DNA from: Flavobacteriales bacterium
GTDB lineage: Bacteria > Bacteroidota > Bacteroidia > Flavobacteriales_E > Vicingaceae
Assembly: GCA_020635795.1 (NCBI GenBank)
Contig: JACJZD010000006.1
Coordinates: 42,489 to 106,488, forward strand
Direction of reading: 5' to 3'
Length of the DNA stretch: 64,000 nt
Shown piece after piece: positions 26,102-34,364 of this stretch; the stretch's first letter is position 1; each line of letters begins with the position of its first letter. A program made the translations under genes and the position numbers. A model generated the notes under the pieces. That model made no database searches. It was not told the origin of the DNA and was given only the letters and a program-made list of their open reading frames with translations.

Positions 26102-27145
26102 ATGAACAAAAAATATGGTTTGCTGTTCTTGTTTATAATGATTAGTAGTGTAACTTTTGCATGCGATTTATGTAGTGTTTATATTGGTATTCAACCACAA
26201 GACTTTAAAAGCTCGTTTGGTTTAAGATACCGGTATCGATTGTTTGAGGAACGTGTTTCTAAAATATCGTCTAAAACAATTTCGACAAATTCTAGCGCGA
26301 GGCTACAAACAAATAATAACTATTCAATTAATCATTTAAACGAAGAAACATCAACTACTAACAATTATTTATATACAGAGCAATACAACAGTGTTGATTT
26401 GGTATTGAATGTGTTTTTCGGTAAAAAATTAAACGTATTGATTACCAATTCGTTTTCCGATAATTATGTTTATCACAATGATAGTATAATTGATAATATT
26501 TCGGGTTTTGGCGATTTAAACGTGATTACTAATTATCGAATTATCAACACCAAAATAAGCACCGATAGCTTAGCAAAAAACAAATTTTTGCATCGGTTAA
26601 CAATAGGGCTAGGCGTAGAACTTCCAACAGGTAGTTTTAATAAACAATCGGTTAAGGGTTATGAAACCAGTTTTACACCAAGCACAATTATTGGAAAACC
26701 ACTGATGGAGCTAGATGAACATCTGCAAGCAGGAACAGGTAGTTTTAATTATCTTTTTTTGATGGAGTATTTGTTGAAATATAATGGCTTTGGACTTAAC
26801 ACTAATGCGAGTTACAAGGTTTTTACTGAAAACAAAAACAACTTTCGTTTTGCCAATCGATACAATTTTAATTCATCTCTTTTTTATCTTTTTGATGTGA
26901 CTAAGAATATAAAATTTATGCCCCATTCAGGTATAAATTATGAAGTAAGCATGTACGATAAGGACAATAAAAAAGACGTTATGAATACTGGCGGAGAATC
27001 GGCGTTTATGAATGCTGGCGTAAATTGGTTTATAAAAAATTTAGCAATTGATTTTACCTATTATCGACCTGTATATCAAAATCTTTTTGGTAATCAACCT
27101 TCCAATAAAGAAAGGATTATTACACAAATAACATATTATTTTTAA
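26102..27145 (+). CDS. Putative outer-membrane beta-barrel protein of the copper-type operon
   Basis: 347 residues. Signal peptide (YGLLFLFIMISSVTFA) followed by CDLCSVYIGIQPQDFKSSFGLRYRYRLFEE; the CDLC pair is immediately mature-N-terminal. The rest alternates amphipathic strands (LTIGLGVELPTGSFN, FAIDFTYYRPVYQ) and ends in an aromatic residue (ITQITYYF), as in outer-membrane barrels. Likely an outer-membrane channel or sensor for the copper system. Lies 38 nt after the Cys-containing gene and 28 nt before the MbnP-like gene. Confidence 0.7.
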   Translation: MNKKYGLLFLFIMISSVTFACDLCSVYIGIQPQDFKSSFGLRYRYRLFEERVSKISSKTISTNSSARLQTNNNYSINHLNEETSTTNNYLYTEQYNSVDLVLNVFFGKKLNVLITNSFSDNYVYHNDSIIDNISGFGDLNVITNYRIINTKISTDSLAKNKFLHRLTIGLGVELPTGSFNKQSVKGYETSFTPSTIIGKPLMELDEHLQAGTGSFNYLFLMEYLLKYNGFGLNTNASYKVFTENKNNFRFANRYNFNSSLFYLFDVTKNIKFMPHSGINYEVSMYDKDNKKDVMNTGGESAFMNAGVNWFIKNLAIDFTYYRPVYQNLFGNQPSNKERIITQITYYF

Positions 27146-27173
27146 TTAACTTTATATAAACTTAAATCTAACA

Positions 27174-28031
27174 ATGAAAACAACAAAATTATTTATACTA
27201 ACAGCTCTAGTAGGAGCGGTAGTATTGTCATCGTGTTCAAAAAAAGAAGGTTGTACTGATCCTTCAGCTGAAAATTACGACCCAAATGCAGAAAAAGACA
27301 ACGGAACGTGTGTTTATAAAGTACCAGTTACACCAACGGCAACTGCGGGGAGTTTAACTTTTACATTTGCACATCATTTTGCTGGAACAGCAGTAACTTC
27401 TGCCGATTTTAATCTGTTTAATTATGTTAATGCTAATGATGATACCTTGAGTATAACAAAGCTTAGGTATTTAATTTCTGACATTAGATTGTATAAATCA
27501 AACGGAGATAGTATTATGATTGAAGGGTATCAATTGGTTGATTTATCTGATAATGCAACATTAACCTACTCGCCATCGGCAGCGTCAAATATACCTTTTG
27601 ATAGTTATACAGGTATATCGTTTATTTTTGGTTTTGATAGCACTGATAATGTTTCGAATGCTTATCCAGATTTAAATTCTGCAAGTTGGAATTGGCCAGC
27701 AATGATTGGAGGTGGTTACCACTTCATGCAAATGGAAGGAAAATATAGAGAGCAAGGAAACGATTCTACTTATGCTTACCATATGGGAATGGCTTATAAC
27801 ATGATGATGAGCATGGCTGAACAAAACTATTTTAAAGCCGATTTGGGAGCAATAACCATCACAAATAACGCTACCATTCAAATTAAAATGGACATTTCGG
27901 AGTGGTATAAAAATCCATCAAATTGGGATTTAAATCAATATCACAGTAATTTAATGATGAATTATACTGCCCAAAAATTAATGAACACCATTGGAAAAGA
28001 TGTGTTTAGTTTGGGAATTGTTGTGCAATAA
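27174..28031 (+). CDS. MbnP-like copper-binding lipoprotein
   Basis: 285 residues. Lipobox FILTALVGAVVLSSC (Cys 21), then a short CTDPSAENYDPNAEKDNGTC motif common in Bacteroidota surface proteins, then the MbnP domain (SLTFTFAHHFAGTAV, LRYLISDIRLY, SASWNWPAMIGGGYHFMQMEG). In the known MbnP/MbnH pairs, MbnH oxidises a conserved MbnP tryptophan to kynurenine, creating a high-affinity Cu(I) site; SWNWP holds candidate tryptophans. The partner is the next gene. No methanobactin peptide or biosynthesis genes are nearby, so the pair is used outside methanobactin here. Confidence 0.82.
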   Translation: MKTTKLFILTALVGAVVLSSCSKKEGCTDPSAENYDPNAEKDNGTCVYKVPVTPTATAGSLTFTFAHHFAGTAVTSADFNLFNYVNANDDTLSITKLRYLISDIRLYKSNGDSIMIEGYQLVDLSDNATLTYSPSAASNIPFDSYTGISFIFGFDSTDNVSNAYPDLNSASWNWPAMIGGGYHFMQMEGKYREQGNDSTYAYHMGMAYNMMMSMAEQNYFKADLGAITITNNATIQIKMDISEWYKNPSNWDLNQYHSNLMMNYTAQKLMNTIGKDVFSLGIVVQ

Positions 28032-28040
28032 ATTAAATAA

Positions 28041-28070
28041 CCTAAGGTTGTAATTAATTACAACCTTAGG
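28041..28070. repeat. 30-bp perfect palindrome between the mbnP-like and mbnH-like genes
   Basis: CCTAAGGTTGTAATT and its exact complement, no loop needed. Within the operon it may act as a partial terminator or mRNA stabiliser. The 13-mer CCTAAGGTTGTAA recurs at 60888-60900 upstream of rbfA. Confidence 0.7.
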
Positions 28071-28079
28071 CTTATTATT

Positions 28080-29177
28080 ATGAATAATAATAGAACACAT
28101 ATAGTTTTATTTACATTAGCTGTTTTAGTTTCGGCTTGTGTTAAAGAGCCGAATAAAGAAGTGGTTAGCAACCCTGTACCGATAACTTCAAACCCCACAC
28201 CATACCAACTCATTATCCCTTCACTATTTGCGCAGTATATTAATCCTCCAGTAATTCCTGTTGATAATCCATTAACTGTTGAAGGAATTGCTTTAGGAAG
28301 AAAATTGTTTTTTGACCCTATTTTATCGGGTAACGGAACGCAGTCTTGTGCAAGTTGCCATTCGCCTCAATTAGCTTTTGCTGAGAATTCAGCTTTTAGT
28401 ACAGGTATTGATGGTTTACAAGGTAACAGAAGCGCAATGCCTTTGTTTAATATGGCTTGGAATTGGAATAACAAGTTTTTTTGGGATGGTAGAGCAAACA
28501 GTATTGAAGCTCAAGCTTTAGGCCCTGTTGTTAACCCTATAGAAATGCACAATACTTGGCAAAACGCAGTTGCCTCACTACAAAATGATTTAACATACCC
28601 TAGTTTATTTATGGCTGCTTTTAAAACCAATATTATTGATTCCAACCTTGTAGTAAAAGCTATAGCTCAATTTGAACGAACATTAATTTCAGGAAATTCG
28701 AGGTTCGACCAATATTTAAATGGGCAGATATCTTTAACCCCACAAGAAATAGACGGGTTTAATGTGTTTATGACTGAAACTCGAGGAGATTGTTTTCATT
28801 GTCATGGCAATGCTGCTAATCCTTTATGGACTGACAATCTTTTTCACAACAATGGTTTAGATGCTACTTTTAGCGATAATGGTTTAGGTTCGGTTACAGG
28901 AAATGCTGCCGATAATGGTAAGTTTAAAACACCATCGCTCCGAAATTTAGCGTATACTGCCCCTTATATGCACGATGGTAGGTTTGCGACTTTAGATGAA
29001 GTAATTAATCATTATAGCGAAGGCTTACAAAACTCACCAACAATATCTCCATTATTAAAATACATCGGACAAGGAGGAGTGCAATTAACAGCTAGTGATA
29101 AAGCATCGTTAAAAGCTTTTTTATTGTCGCTTTCAGATAGTAGTTTTGTAAACAACCCTAATTTTCAACAGCCTTAA
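28080..29177 (+). CDS. MbnH-like di-heme cytochrome c peroxidase family lipoprotein
   Basis: 365 residues. Export signal with lipobox (IVLFTLAVLVSAC, Cys 17). Two c-type heme sites: CASCH (~residue 91, in NGTQSCASCHSPQLAF) and CFHCH (~residue 238). The peroxidase-type features LGRKLFFDPILSGNGTQSCASCH and KTPSLRNLAYTAPYMHDGRF are clear. In MbnH relatives the high-valent di-heme centre oxidises a tryptophan of the partner MbnP. Follows the MbnP-like gene with a 30-bp palindrome between them. Confidence 0.87.
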   Translation: MNNNRTHIVLFTLAVLVSACVKEPNKEVVSNPVPITSNPTPYQLIIPSLFAQYINPPVIPVDNPLTVEGIALGRKLFFDPILSGNGTQSCASCHSPQLAFAENSAFSTGIDGLQGNRSAMPLFNMAWNWNNKFFWDGRANSIEAQALGPVVNPIEMHNTWQNAVASLQNDLTYPSLFMAAFKTNIIDSNLVVKAIAQFERTLISGNSRFDQYLNGQISLTPQEIDGFNVFMTETRGDCFHCHGNAANPLWTDNLFHNNGLDATFSDNGLGSVTGNAADNGKFKTPSLRNLAYTAPYMHDGRFATLDEVINHYSEGLQNSPTISPLLKYIGQGGVQLTASDKASLKAFLLSLSDSSFVNNPNFQQP

Positions 29178-29180
29178 TTT

Positions 29181-29414
29181 ATGCAACAAGTAAAATTGAT
29201 TTGGAACTTTAGTGGTCCTGATGCTGAAGGAACTGCCAAGCACCACGAAATACACATTAGAGAATTTTTAGAAGCCAATAATTTTAGTGATTTAATTACT
29301 GGCGTTGATTATCAAAATGAGATATTTTGGTCGGCTTATTTAATTGTTAACCAACCAGACATGATTTTTTTTAGAGATAAACTCAAGCCTCACAAAGGGG
29401 AGTTGGTGGATTAA
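29181..29414 (+). CDS. Small conserved-looking protein at the end of the copper operon
   Basis: 77 residues, ATG 3 nt after the stop of the MbnH-like gene, so co-translated. Cytoplasmic, mixed alpha/beta (VKLIWNFSGPDAEGTAKHHEIHIREFLEANN), His-rich early segment (KHHEIH) that could bind metal. No family recognised. It could equally be a general small protein unrelated to copper. Confidence 0.65.
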   Translation: MQQVKLIWNFSGPDAEGTAKHHEIHIREFLEANNFSDLITGVDYQNEIFWSAYLIVNQPDMIFFRDKLKPHKGELVD

Positions 29415-29424
29415 TCCTTAACTC

Positions 29425-30228
29425 TTACTCAGGTATAGGAATAGTTAATACAGGCCTAAACGAGTGACTAACTAAATTTTGTGAAGTACTCTCGTGCAAC
29501 AGTTTCCACATGCTGGTTTTGTTATGAATACCTAAGGCAATAATGTCAATTTCGTTTTCAATACAATAGTTTAAAACGCCTAACTCTTCAGTACTATCAG
29601 AGTATAAGGCTATTTTGAATTTGTCGCCGTTAAGTGGCGATAAATTTTCGTTTTTTATAAACTTGTTAATTTTTTCCATCGAAACACGAGTGGGCTCAAA
29701 ATGGGTGGGAGTATTTATTTTAAGCAAATGTATGTTGGCATTAAATTTATCAGCAATATCTCTAATGGTACCAAAAATTTGATTCGATTCACGAGAAAAA
29801 TCAGAAGCAAAAGCAATGGTTTTAATCTCCTCCTTAATCATACTATGTTTAATGGTCATCACGTTAAAATTCGATTTACGAACTACTTTTTCTGTGTTGC
29901 TACCCAATAATATTTCAGCAATAGTTGATGAGCCATGAGAACCCATTAAAATTAAATCGGCTTTAATTTCTTCAGCACATTCTAAAATTTTATCACAAAT
30001 AACACCATCTAACTTTACATAAGTTTCGACAGCAATACCAGTAAGTTTAGGGTCTTTTTTTAAGGCACTTATTTTAGCCTCAGCTTTTTCAAATTCTCCG
30101 TTGTGGTTTGATAAAACTATTGACAGGATATGAATGGTACTTTTTCTAATTTTGGCAATGTAAATCGCATATTCTAATGCTGAATTAGAATATTCAGAGA
30201 AATCGGTTGGTACTAGTAGGTTTTTCAT
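29425..30228 (-). CDS. Tandem universal stress protein (UspA)
   Basis: 267 residues from the ATG at 30228 (NLLVPTDFSEYSNSALEYAI); the alternative start at 30249 overlaps a -7 element (TATATTTG, minus, 30254-30247) and is rejected. Two Usp domains: the first ends with LILMGSHGSSTIAEILLGSNTEKVVRKS, whose G-x2-G-x9-G-[S/T] motif predicts ATP binding; the second (~140-267) is degenerate (IIALGIHNKTSMWKLL). Stress or stationary-phase role inferred. Confidence 0.92.
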   Translation of the reverse strand: MKNLLVPTDFSEYSNSALEYAIYIAKIRKSTIHILSIVLSNHNGEFEKAEAKISALKKDPKLTGIAVETYVKLDGVICDKILECAEEIKADLILMGSHGSSTIAEILLGSNTEKVVRKSNFNVMTIKHSMIKEEIKTIAFASDFSRESNQIFGTIRDIADKFNANIHLLKINTPTHFEPTRVSMEKINKFIKNENLSPLNGDKFKIALYSDSTEELGVLNYCIENEIDIIALGIHNKTSMWKLLHESTSQNLVSHSFRPVLTIPIPE

Positions 30229-30246
30229 GTTAAAATTATTTGACTT

Positions 30247-30254
30247 CAAATATA
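30247..30254 (-). promoter_or_regulatory. Candidate -7 element for the UspA gene
   Basis: TATATTTG on the minus strand, 18 nt before the ATG at 30228. Confidence 0.45.
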
Positions 30255-30304
30255 ATTAGCTTAATTCAGTTTTACTATGATACAAGTCAATATCATTTAA
30301 AATA

Positions 30305-30451
30305 GTTAACCACATAGAAACATAGTTTACAAAGTAGGAAATTGACGAATCAAATAGAAAAACAATAGTTTTCTCCCGATTTATCGGGAGAACTATGTAA
30401 ACTGATGCTACCTTTTATTGCTATAACAATCTATGTTTCTATGTGGTTAAC
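30305..30451. mobile_element. MITE-like element with perfect 21-bp terminal inverted repeats
   Basis: Left end GTTAACCACATAGAAACATAG (30305-30325) and its exact reverse complement at 30431-30451; 147 bp in all. Inside is a hairpin TCTCCCGATTTATCGGGAGA (30372-30391). No coding capacity. A degenerate relative of the right half lies at about 24544-24640 (CGATTTATCGGGA ... CTATGTGTCTATGTGGT), so this is a dispersed family. Confidence 0.65.
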
Positions 30452-30524
30452 CAATTTTTAGACACCAAAAAATGGATGAATGAGAAGTCTGCTTTAAAAA
30501 TTATAATAACAAGCGTATAAAAAC

Positions 30525-30532
30525 TAAATTTG
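30525..30532 (+). promoter_or_regulatory. Candidate -7 element for surE
   Basis: TAAATTTG, 16 nt before the TTG start codon at 30549. Confidence 0.45.
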
Positions 30533-30548
30533 CATTAAAACATTTATT

Positions 30549-31310
30549 TTGGAAAAACCATTAATATTAGTTGTAAACGACGACGGCATTACTGCACCAG
30601 GAATAACAGCCTTAATTGAGGTTGCAAAAAATTATGGTGAAGTGGTAGTTGTTGCACCCGACAAACCTCAAAGCGGGATGGGACATGCTGTTTCGTTAAA
30701 CACCGCGCTACGCATAAACCATTGGGAAAAAGAAGGAATTAATTATTACGCTTGTAGTGGCACACCAGTAGATTGTGTAAAAATGGGTGTAAGCAAGTTG
30801 TTAAAACGTAGGCCCGATTTAATTGTCTCAGGCATCAATCATGGGGCTAATTCTTCTATTAATGTGATTTATTCAGGCACTATGTCGGCTGCCATTGAAG
30901 GAGCAATGGAAGGCATCTCCTCCATAGGATTTTCACTTTGTAACCATGCTATTGAAGCCGACTTTACGGCATCAAAAATGGTTGTGGATAAAGTAATTAA
31001 AGATGTGTTAACTCAAAAATATGAGGCCATTTGTTTAAACGTGAATATTCCAAATGTAAGTTACGACTTAATTAGAGGGATAAAAGTTTGTAAACAAGCA
31101 AATGGTAATTGGGAAGAGGATTTTGATGAAAGAACCGACCCAAATGGAAAAAGCTATTATTGGTTAACAGGTAAATTTGTAGTTTACGATAACAATGAAG
31201 ATACTGACGAGTGGGCTTTGCAAAACAACTACGTTTCTATAGTGCCAGTTGAACACGATTTTACCAATTATTTGGTTATGAATAAAATAAAACATTTAGA
31301 ACATGCTTAA
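30549..31310 (+). CDS. surE: 5'/3'-nucleotidase SurE
   Basis: Metal-dependent nucleoside monophosphatase/exopolyphosphatase. 253 residues from a TTG start; no ATG fits upstream of ILVVNDDGITAPGI, which holds the DD metal motif at residues ~11-12. Also visible: VVVAPDKPQSGMGHAVSL, YACSGTPVDCVKMG and VSGINHGANSSINVIYSGT. Overlaps the next ORF by 8 nt; surE, the 99-residue gene and lpxB form one operon. Confidence 0.97.
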   Translation: MEKPLILVVNDDGITAPGITALIEVAKNYGEVVVVAPDKPQSGMGHAVSLNTALRINHWEKEGINYYACSGTPVDCVKMGVSKLLKRRPDLIVSGINHGANSSINVIYSGTMSAAIEGAMEGISSIGFSLCNHAIEADFTASKMVVDKVIKDVLTQKYEAICLNVNIPNVSYDLIRGIKVCKQANGNWEEDFDERTDPNGKSYYWLTGKFVVYDNNEDTDEWALQNNYVSIVPVEHDFTNYLVMNKIKHLEHA

Positions 31311-31602
31311 AGCCCTAAAAGAGTTTAATCACATTTCAATTGGTATATTTTTGGGAATAGTTGTTCCCTTAATAGCCATGGTTTTGATACTAAAAATAAC
31401 AACGAACATGGATTTTTTTTACATCGTAAAAAATCCATTTTTTAGTCCTGTAATAGATAATTTAAAAGGTGCCTTATTTTTTAATTTAGGGGTTTTCTTT
31501 TTGTTTTTTTGGTTAAAAAAAGACCAATCGGCAAAGGGGGTAATATGGGCAACAATACTATACGGAATAATCTATTTGTGGTACATGTATATTTTTTTAT
31601 AA
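31303..31602 (+). CDS. Small membrane protein between surE and lpxB
   Basis: 99 residues with three hydrophobic helices (HISIGIFLGIVVPLIAMVLIL; GALFFNLGVFFLFFWLKK; VIWATILYGIIYLWYMYIF). Starts inside the last codons of surE, 8-nt overlap, and ends 22 nt before lpxB. Position suggests an envelope role. No known family. Confidence 0.75.
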   Translation: MLKALKEFNHISIGIFLGIVVPLIAMVLILKITTNMDFFYIVKNPFFSPVIDNLKGALFFNLGVFFLFFWLKKDQSAKGVIWATILYGIIYLWYMYIFL

Positions 31603-31624
31603 ACGAATTACGCCTAATCCATAA

Positions 31625-32731
31625 ATGAAATATTACATTATAGCAGGAGAAGCATCAGGCGATTTACATGCGTCAAACCTCATTAAAGAACTAAAAAAAC
31701 GTGACACAACTGCGGATTTTAGATGTTGGGGTGGCGATTTAATGCAAAAACAAGGAGCAGTTTTAGCTAAACATTATCGCGACCTAGCTTTTATGGGTTT
31801 TGTTGAGGTTTTATTAAACATCAAAATTATTTTAAGAAACCTAGCATTTTGTAAAAAAGATGTGTTGGAGTATAAACCAGATGTACTCATCTTGGTAGAT
31901 TATCCAGGCTTCAATTTAAAAATTGCTACTTGGGCAAAAATTAATGGGATAAAAGTGTTTTATTACATTTCTCCACAAATTTGGGCTTGGAAACAAAATC
32001 GGGTACACAAAATTAAACGATACGTGGATAAAATGTTTGTGATTTTACCTTTCGAAAAAGATTTTTATGCTCGTTTTGATGTAGATGTTGATTTTGTTGG
32101 TCACCCTTTATTAGATGCTATTGAAAATAGAGCAGTTAGTTCGTTTGAAGATTTTTGTAAACAAAACAATTTACCACAAAAGCCTATTATAGCCTTATTA
32201 CCTGGCAGCAGAAAGCAAGAAATACACACTATGCTTCCCATTATGTTGTCGATAGTTAACTATTTTCCCGATTACCAATTTGTAGTTGCAGGAGCACCAT
32301 CGCAAGATGCTGAATTTTACCAAAATTACTTATCGAAACAGGTATCGTTGTTGGAAAACAAAACCTATGCCTTGCTCGAGCACTCAACAGCTGCTTTGGT
32401 TACTTCAGGAACGGCAACTTTAGAGACAGCGTTGTTTAAGGTGCCACAAATTGTTTGTTATAAGGGTAGTTTTATCTCCTATCAAATTGCTAAAGCAGTT
32501 ATAAAAGTAAACTACATATCGTTGGTTAACTTAATAGCCGACAAAGAATTGGTAAAGGAATTGATTCAAAAAGAATTGACTACCACCAATCTTAAACAAG
32601 AACTTACAAAGTTAATTACTCCAACCTACCGCAATCAAATATTCGACGAATACCAACAGCTGCAACAAAAGCTTGGTGGTGTTGGTGCGTCTGAACGTAC
32701 AGCGAAATTTATGCTTGAGTATTTAAAATAA
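31625..32731 (+). CDS. lpxB: Lipid-A-disaccharide synthase
   Basis: Joins UDP-2,3-diacylglucosamine and lipid X to form the lipid A disaccharide; peripheral inner-membrane GT19 enzyme. 368 residues: YYIIAGEASGDLHASNLI, WGGDLMQKQGA, VDYPGFNLKIATWAK, YYISPQIWAWKQNRVHKIK, ALLPGSRKQEI and TSGTATLETALF. All diagnostic. Indicates a lipid A-containing outer membrane. Confidence 0.97.
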   Translation: MKYYIIAGEASGDLHASNLIKELKKRDTTADFRCWGGDLMQKQGAVLAKHYRDLAFMGFVEVLLNIKIILRNLAFCKKDVLEYKPDVLILVDYPGFNLKIATWAKINGIKVFYYISPQIWAWKQNRVHKIKRYVDKMFVILPFEKDFYARFDVDVDFVGHPLLDAIENRAVSSFEDFCKQNNLPQKPIIALLPGSRKQEIHTMLPIMLSIVNYFPDYQFVVAGAPSQDAEFYQNYLSKQVSLLENKTYALLEHSTAALVTSGTATLETALFKVPQIVCYKGSFISYQIAKAVIKVNYISLVNLIADKELVKELIQKELTTTNLKQELTKLITPTYRNQIFDEYQQLQQKLGGVGASERTAKFMLEYLK

Positions 32732-32761
32732 AAATACCCTTGTAAATTCTTTAGTTATTAT

Positions 32762-32769
32762 TACATTTG
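32762..32769 (+). promoter_or_regulatory. Candidate -7 element for queA
   Basis: TACATTTG, 29 nt upstream of the ATG at 32799. Confidence 0.45.
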
Positions 32770-32798
32770 CAGCCTTATTTTTCAAGTAAAACCTTAAT

Positions 32799-33845
32799 AT
32801 GAAATTATCAAAATTTAAATTTGACTTACCCGCAGAATTGCTTGCAGAACACCCATCTCCAGAACGTGATGAATCAAGATTAATGGTGCTTCACAGAAGT
32901 ACTGGACAAATAGAACACAGATTATTTAAAGACCTAATCGAGTATTTCGATGAGGGTGATTTAATGATAATGAACGACACTAAAGTTTTTCCTGCTAGAA
33001 TGTATGGTAACAAAGAAAAAACTGGAGCTCGTATCGAGGTGTTTTTATTGAGAGAATTAAACAGAGAAAATTATTTGTGGGACGTTTTAGTAGACCCAGC
33101 ACGTAAAATTAGAATTGGTAATAAACTTTATTTCGGTGATGATGATTTAGTTGCAGAGGTTATCGACAACACAACATCTAGAGGGAGAACATTAAGATTT
33201 TTATTTGATGGTACTCACGAAGAATTTAAAGCCATTATTGAAAAATTGGGAGAAACTCCAATACCAAAATACATTAAAAGAGAGGTTGAGCCAGAAGATG
33301 CTGAACGTTACCAAACTGTTTATGCTGAAAATGAAGGAGCTGTAGCCGCTCCAACTGCTGGATTACACTTTAGTAAACACCTTTTAAAACGGTTAGAAAT
33401 TAAAGGAGTTGATTTTGCAAAATTAACGTTACACGTAGGTTTAGGAACTTTTAGAACAGTAGAGGTTGAAGATTTAACCAAACATAAAATGGATTCGGAA
33501 GAAATCCATATCACTCAAAAATGTGCCGACCAAGTTAATGCCGCAAAAGCACGTAAAGCTAGAATTTGTGCAGTTGGTACTACATCAATGAGATCAATAG
33601 AATCTTCTGTTTCAACCGATGGAGAATTAAAACCTTACGATGGCTGGACCAACAAATTTATATTTCCTCCTTACGATTTTAGTATTGCAAATTGCATGAT
33701 TACGAATTTCCACACTCCTTTATCTACATTGTTAATGATGACTTGTGCGTTTGGTGGTTACGATTTAGTAATGAAAGCTTATAAAGAGGCAGTAAAAGAA
33801 AAATATCGTTTTTACACGTATGGTGATGCCATGCTTATACTTTAA
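32799..33845 (+). CDS. queA: S-adenosylmethionine:tRNA ribosyltransferase-isomerase
   Basis: Converts preQ1 in tRNA to epoxyqueuosine using SAM. 348 residues: FDLPAELLAEHPSPERDESRLMVLHR, MNDTKVFPARM, ENEGAVAAPTAGLHFS, VGLGTFRTVEVE, RICAVGTTSMRSIES and NFHTPLSTLLMM are all characteristic. Followed by the four-helix-bundle gene after 27 nt and then ispD. Confidence 0.97.
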   Translation: MKLSKFKFDLPAELLAEHPSPERDESRLMVLHRSTGQIEHRLFKDLIEYFDEGDLMIMNDTKVFPARMYGNKEKTGARIEVFLLRELNRENYLWDVLVDPARKIRIGNKLYFGDDDLVAEVIDNTTSRGRTLRFLFDGTHEEFKAIIEKLGETPIPKYIKREVEPEDAERYQTVYAENEGAVAAPTAGLHFSKHLLKRLEIKGVDFAKLTLHVGLGTFRTVEVEDLTKHKMDSEEIHITQKCADQVNAAKARKARICAVGTTSMRSIESSVSTDGELKPYDGWTNKFIFPPYDFSIANCMITNFHTPLSTLLMMTCAFGGYDLVMKAYKEAVKEKYRFYTYGDAMLIL

Positions 33846-33872
33846 TATAATAACAATAACACTTATCAAAAA

Positions 33873-34364
33873 ATGAAATTAGAAGACTTAAAATTATACC
33901 AAGAATGTCTTGACTTTGAAGCTAAAATTTGGAATATTGTAAATCAGTGGGAAGGATTTAATAAAGATACCGTAGGTGAATCATTTGTTAAAGATTCAGA
34001 CGCTATTTCAGCGAACATTGCTGCGGGTTATGGCCGTTACAATTTTAAAGATAAAAAACACTACTGCTACATTTCTAGAGGATATCTTTTAAAAACTAAA
34101 GGTTGGTTATTAAAGGCAAAAGAAAGAGAAATGATTCAAGCTCCTGAAGCGGATGAATTGTTGGAATTTGTAGAAAAAATACACCGAATGTTAAACGCTT
34201 ACATTCGCTCAATAGGAAGAACCAAAACAGAAGGTGGTTCTTACGAAAAAAGAGATTCGTACAACAACAGCAACAACGATAATGATGACGATGAGCCAAA
34301 TGGCAACACATTTACCGCTGATGCTGATGAGTTTTTTAGCGAAGAAGAACTAGCAAATGCATAA
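33873..34364 (+). CDS. Four-helix-bundle protein (23S rRNA intervening-sequence/S23 family)
   Basis: 163 residues. EDLKLYQECLDFEAKIWNIV and FVKDSDAISANIAAGYGRYN match the S23/IVP family, first seen inside 23S rRNA intervening sequences but now known as stand-alone genes. An acidic, Asn/Asp-rich tail follows (SYNNSNNDNDDDEPNGNT ... FFSEEELANA), which the family usually lacks. Four-helix domain ~1-125. Overlaps ispD by 8 nt. Function unknown. Confidence 0.85.
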   Translation: MKLEDLKLYQECLDFEAKIWNIVNQWEGFNKDTVGESFVKDSDAISANIAAGYGRYNFKDKKHYCYISRGYLLKTKGWLLKAKEREMIQAPEADELLEFVEKIHRMLNAYIRSIGRTKTEGGSYEKRDSYNNSNNDNDDDEPNGNTFTADADEFFSEEELANA

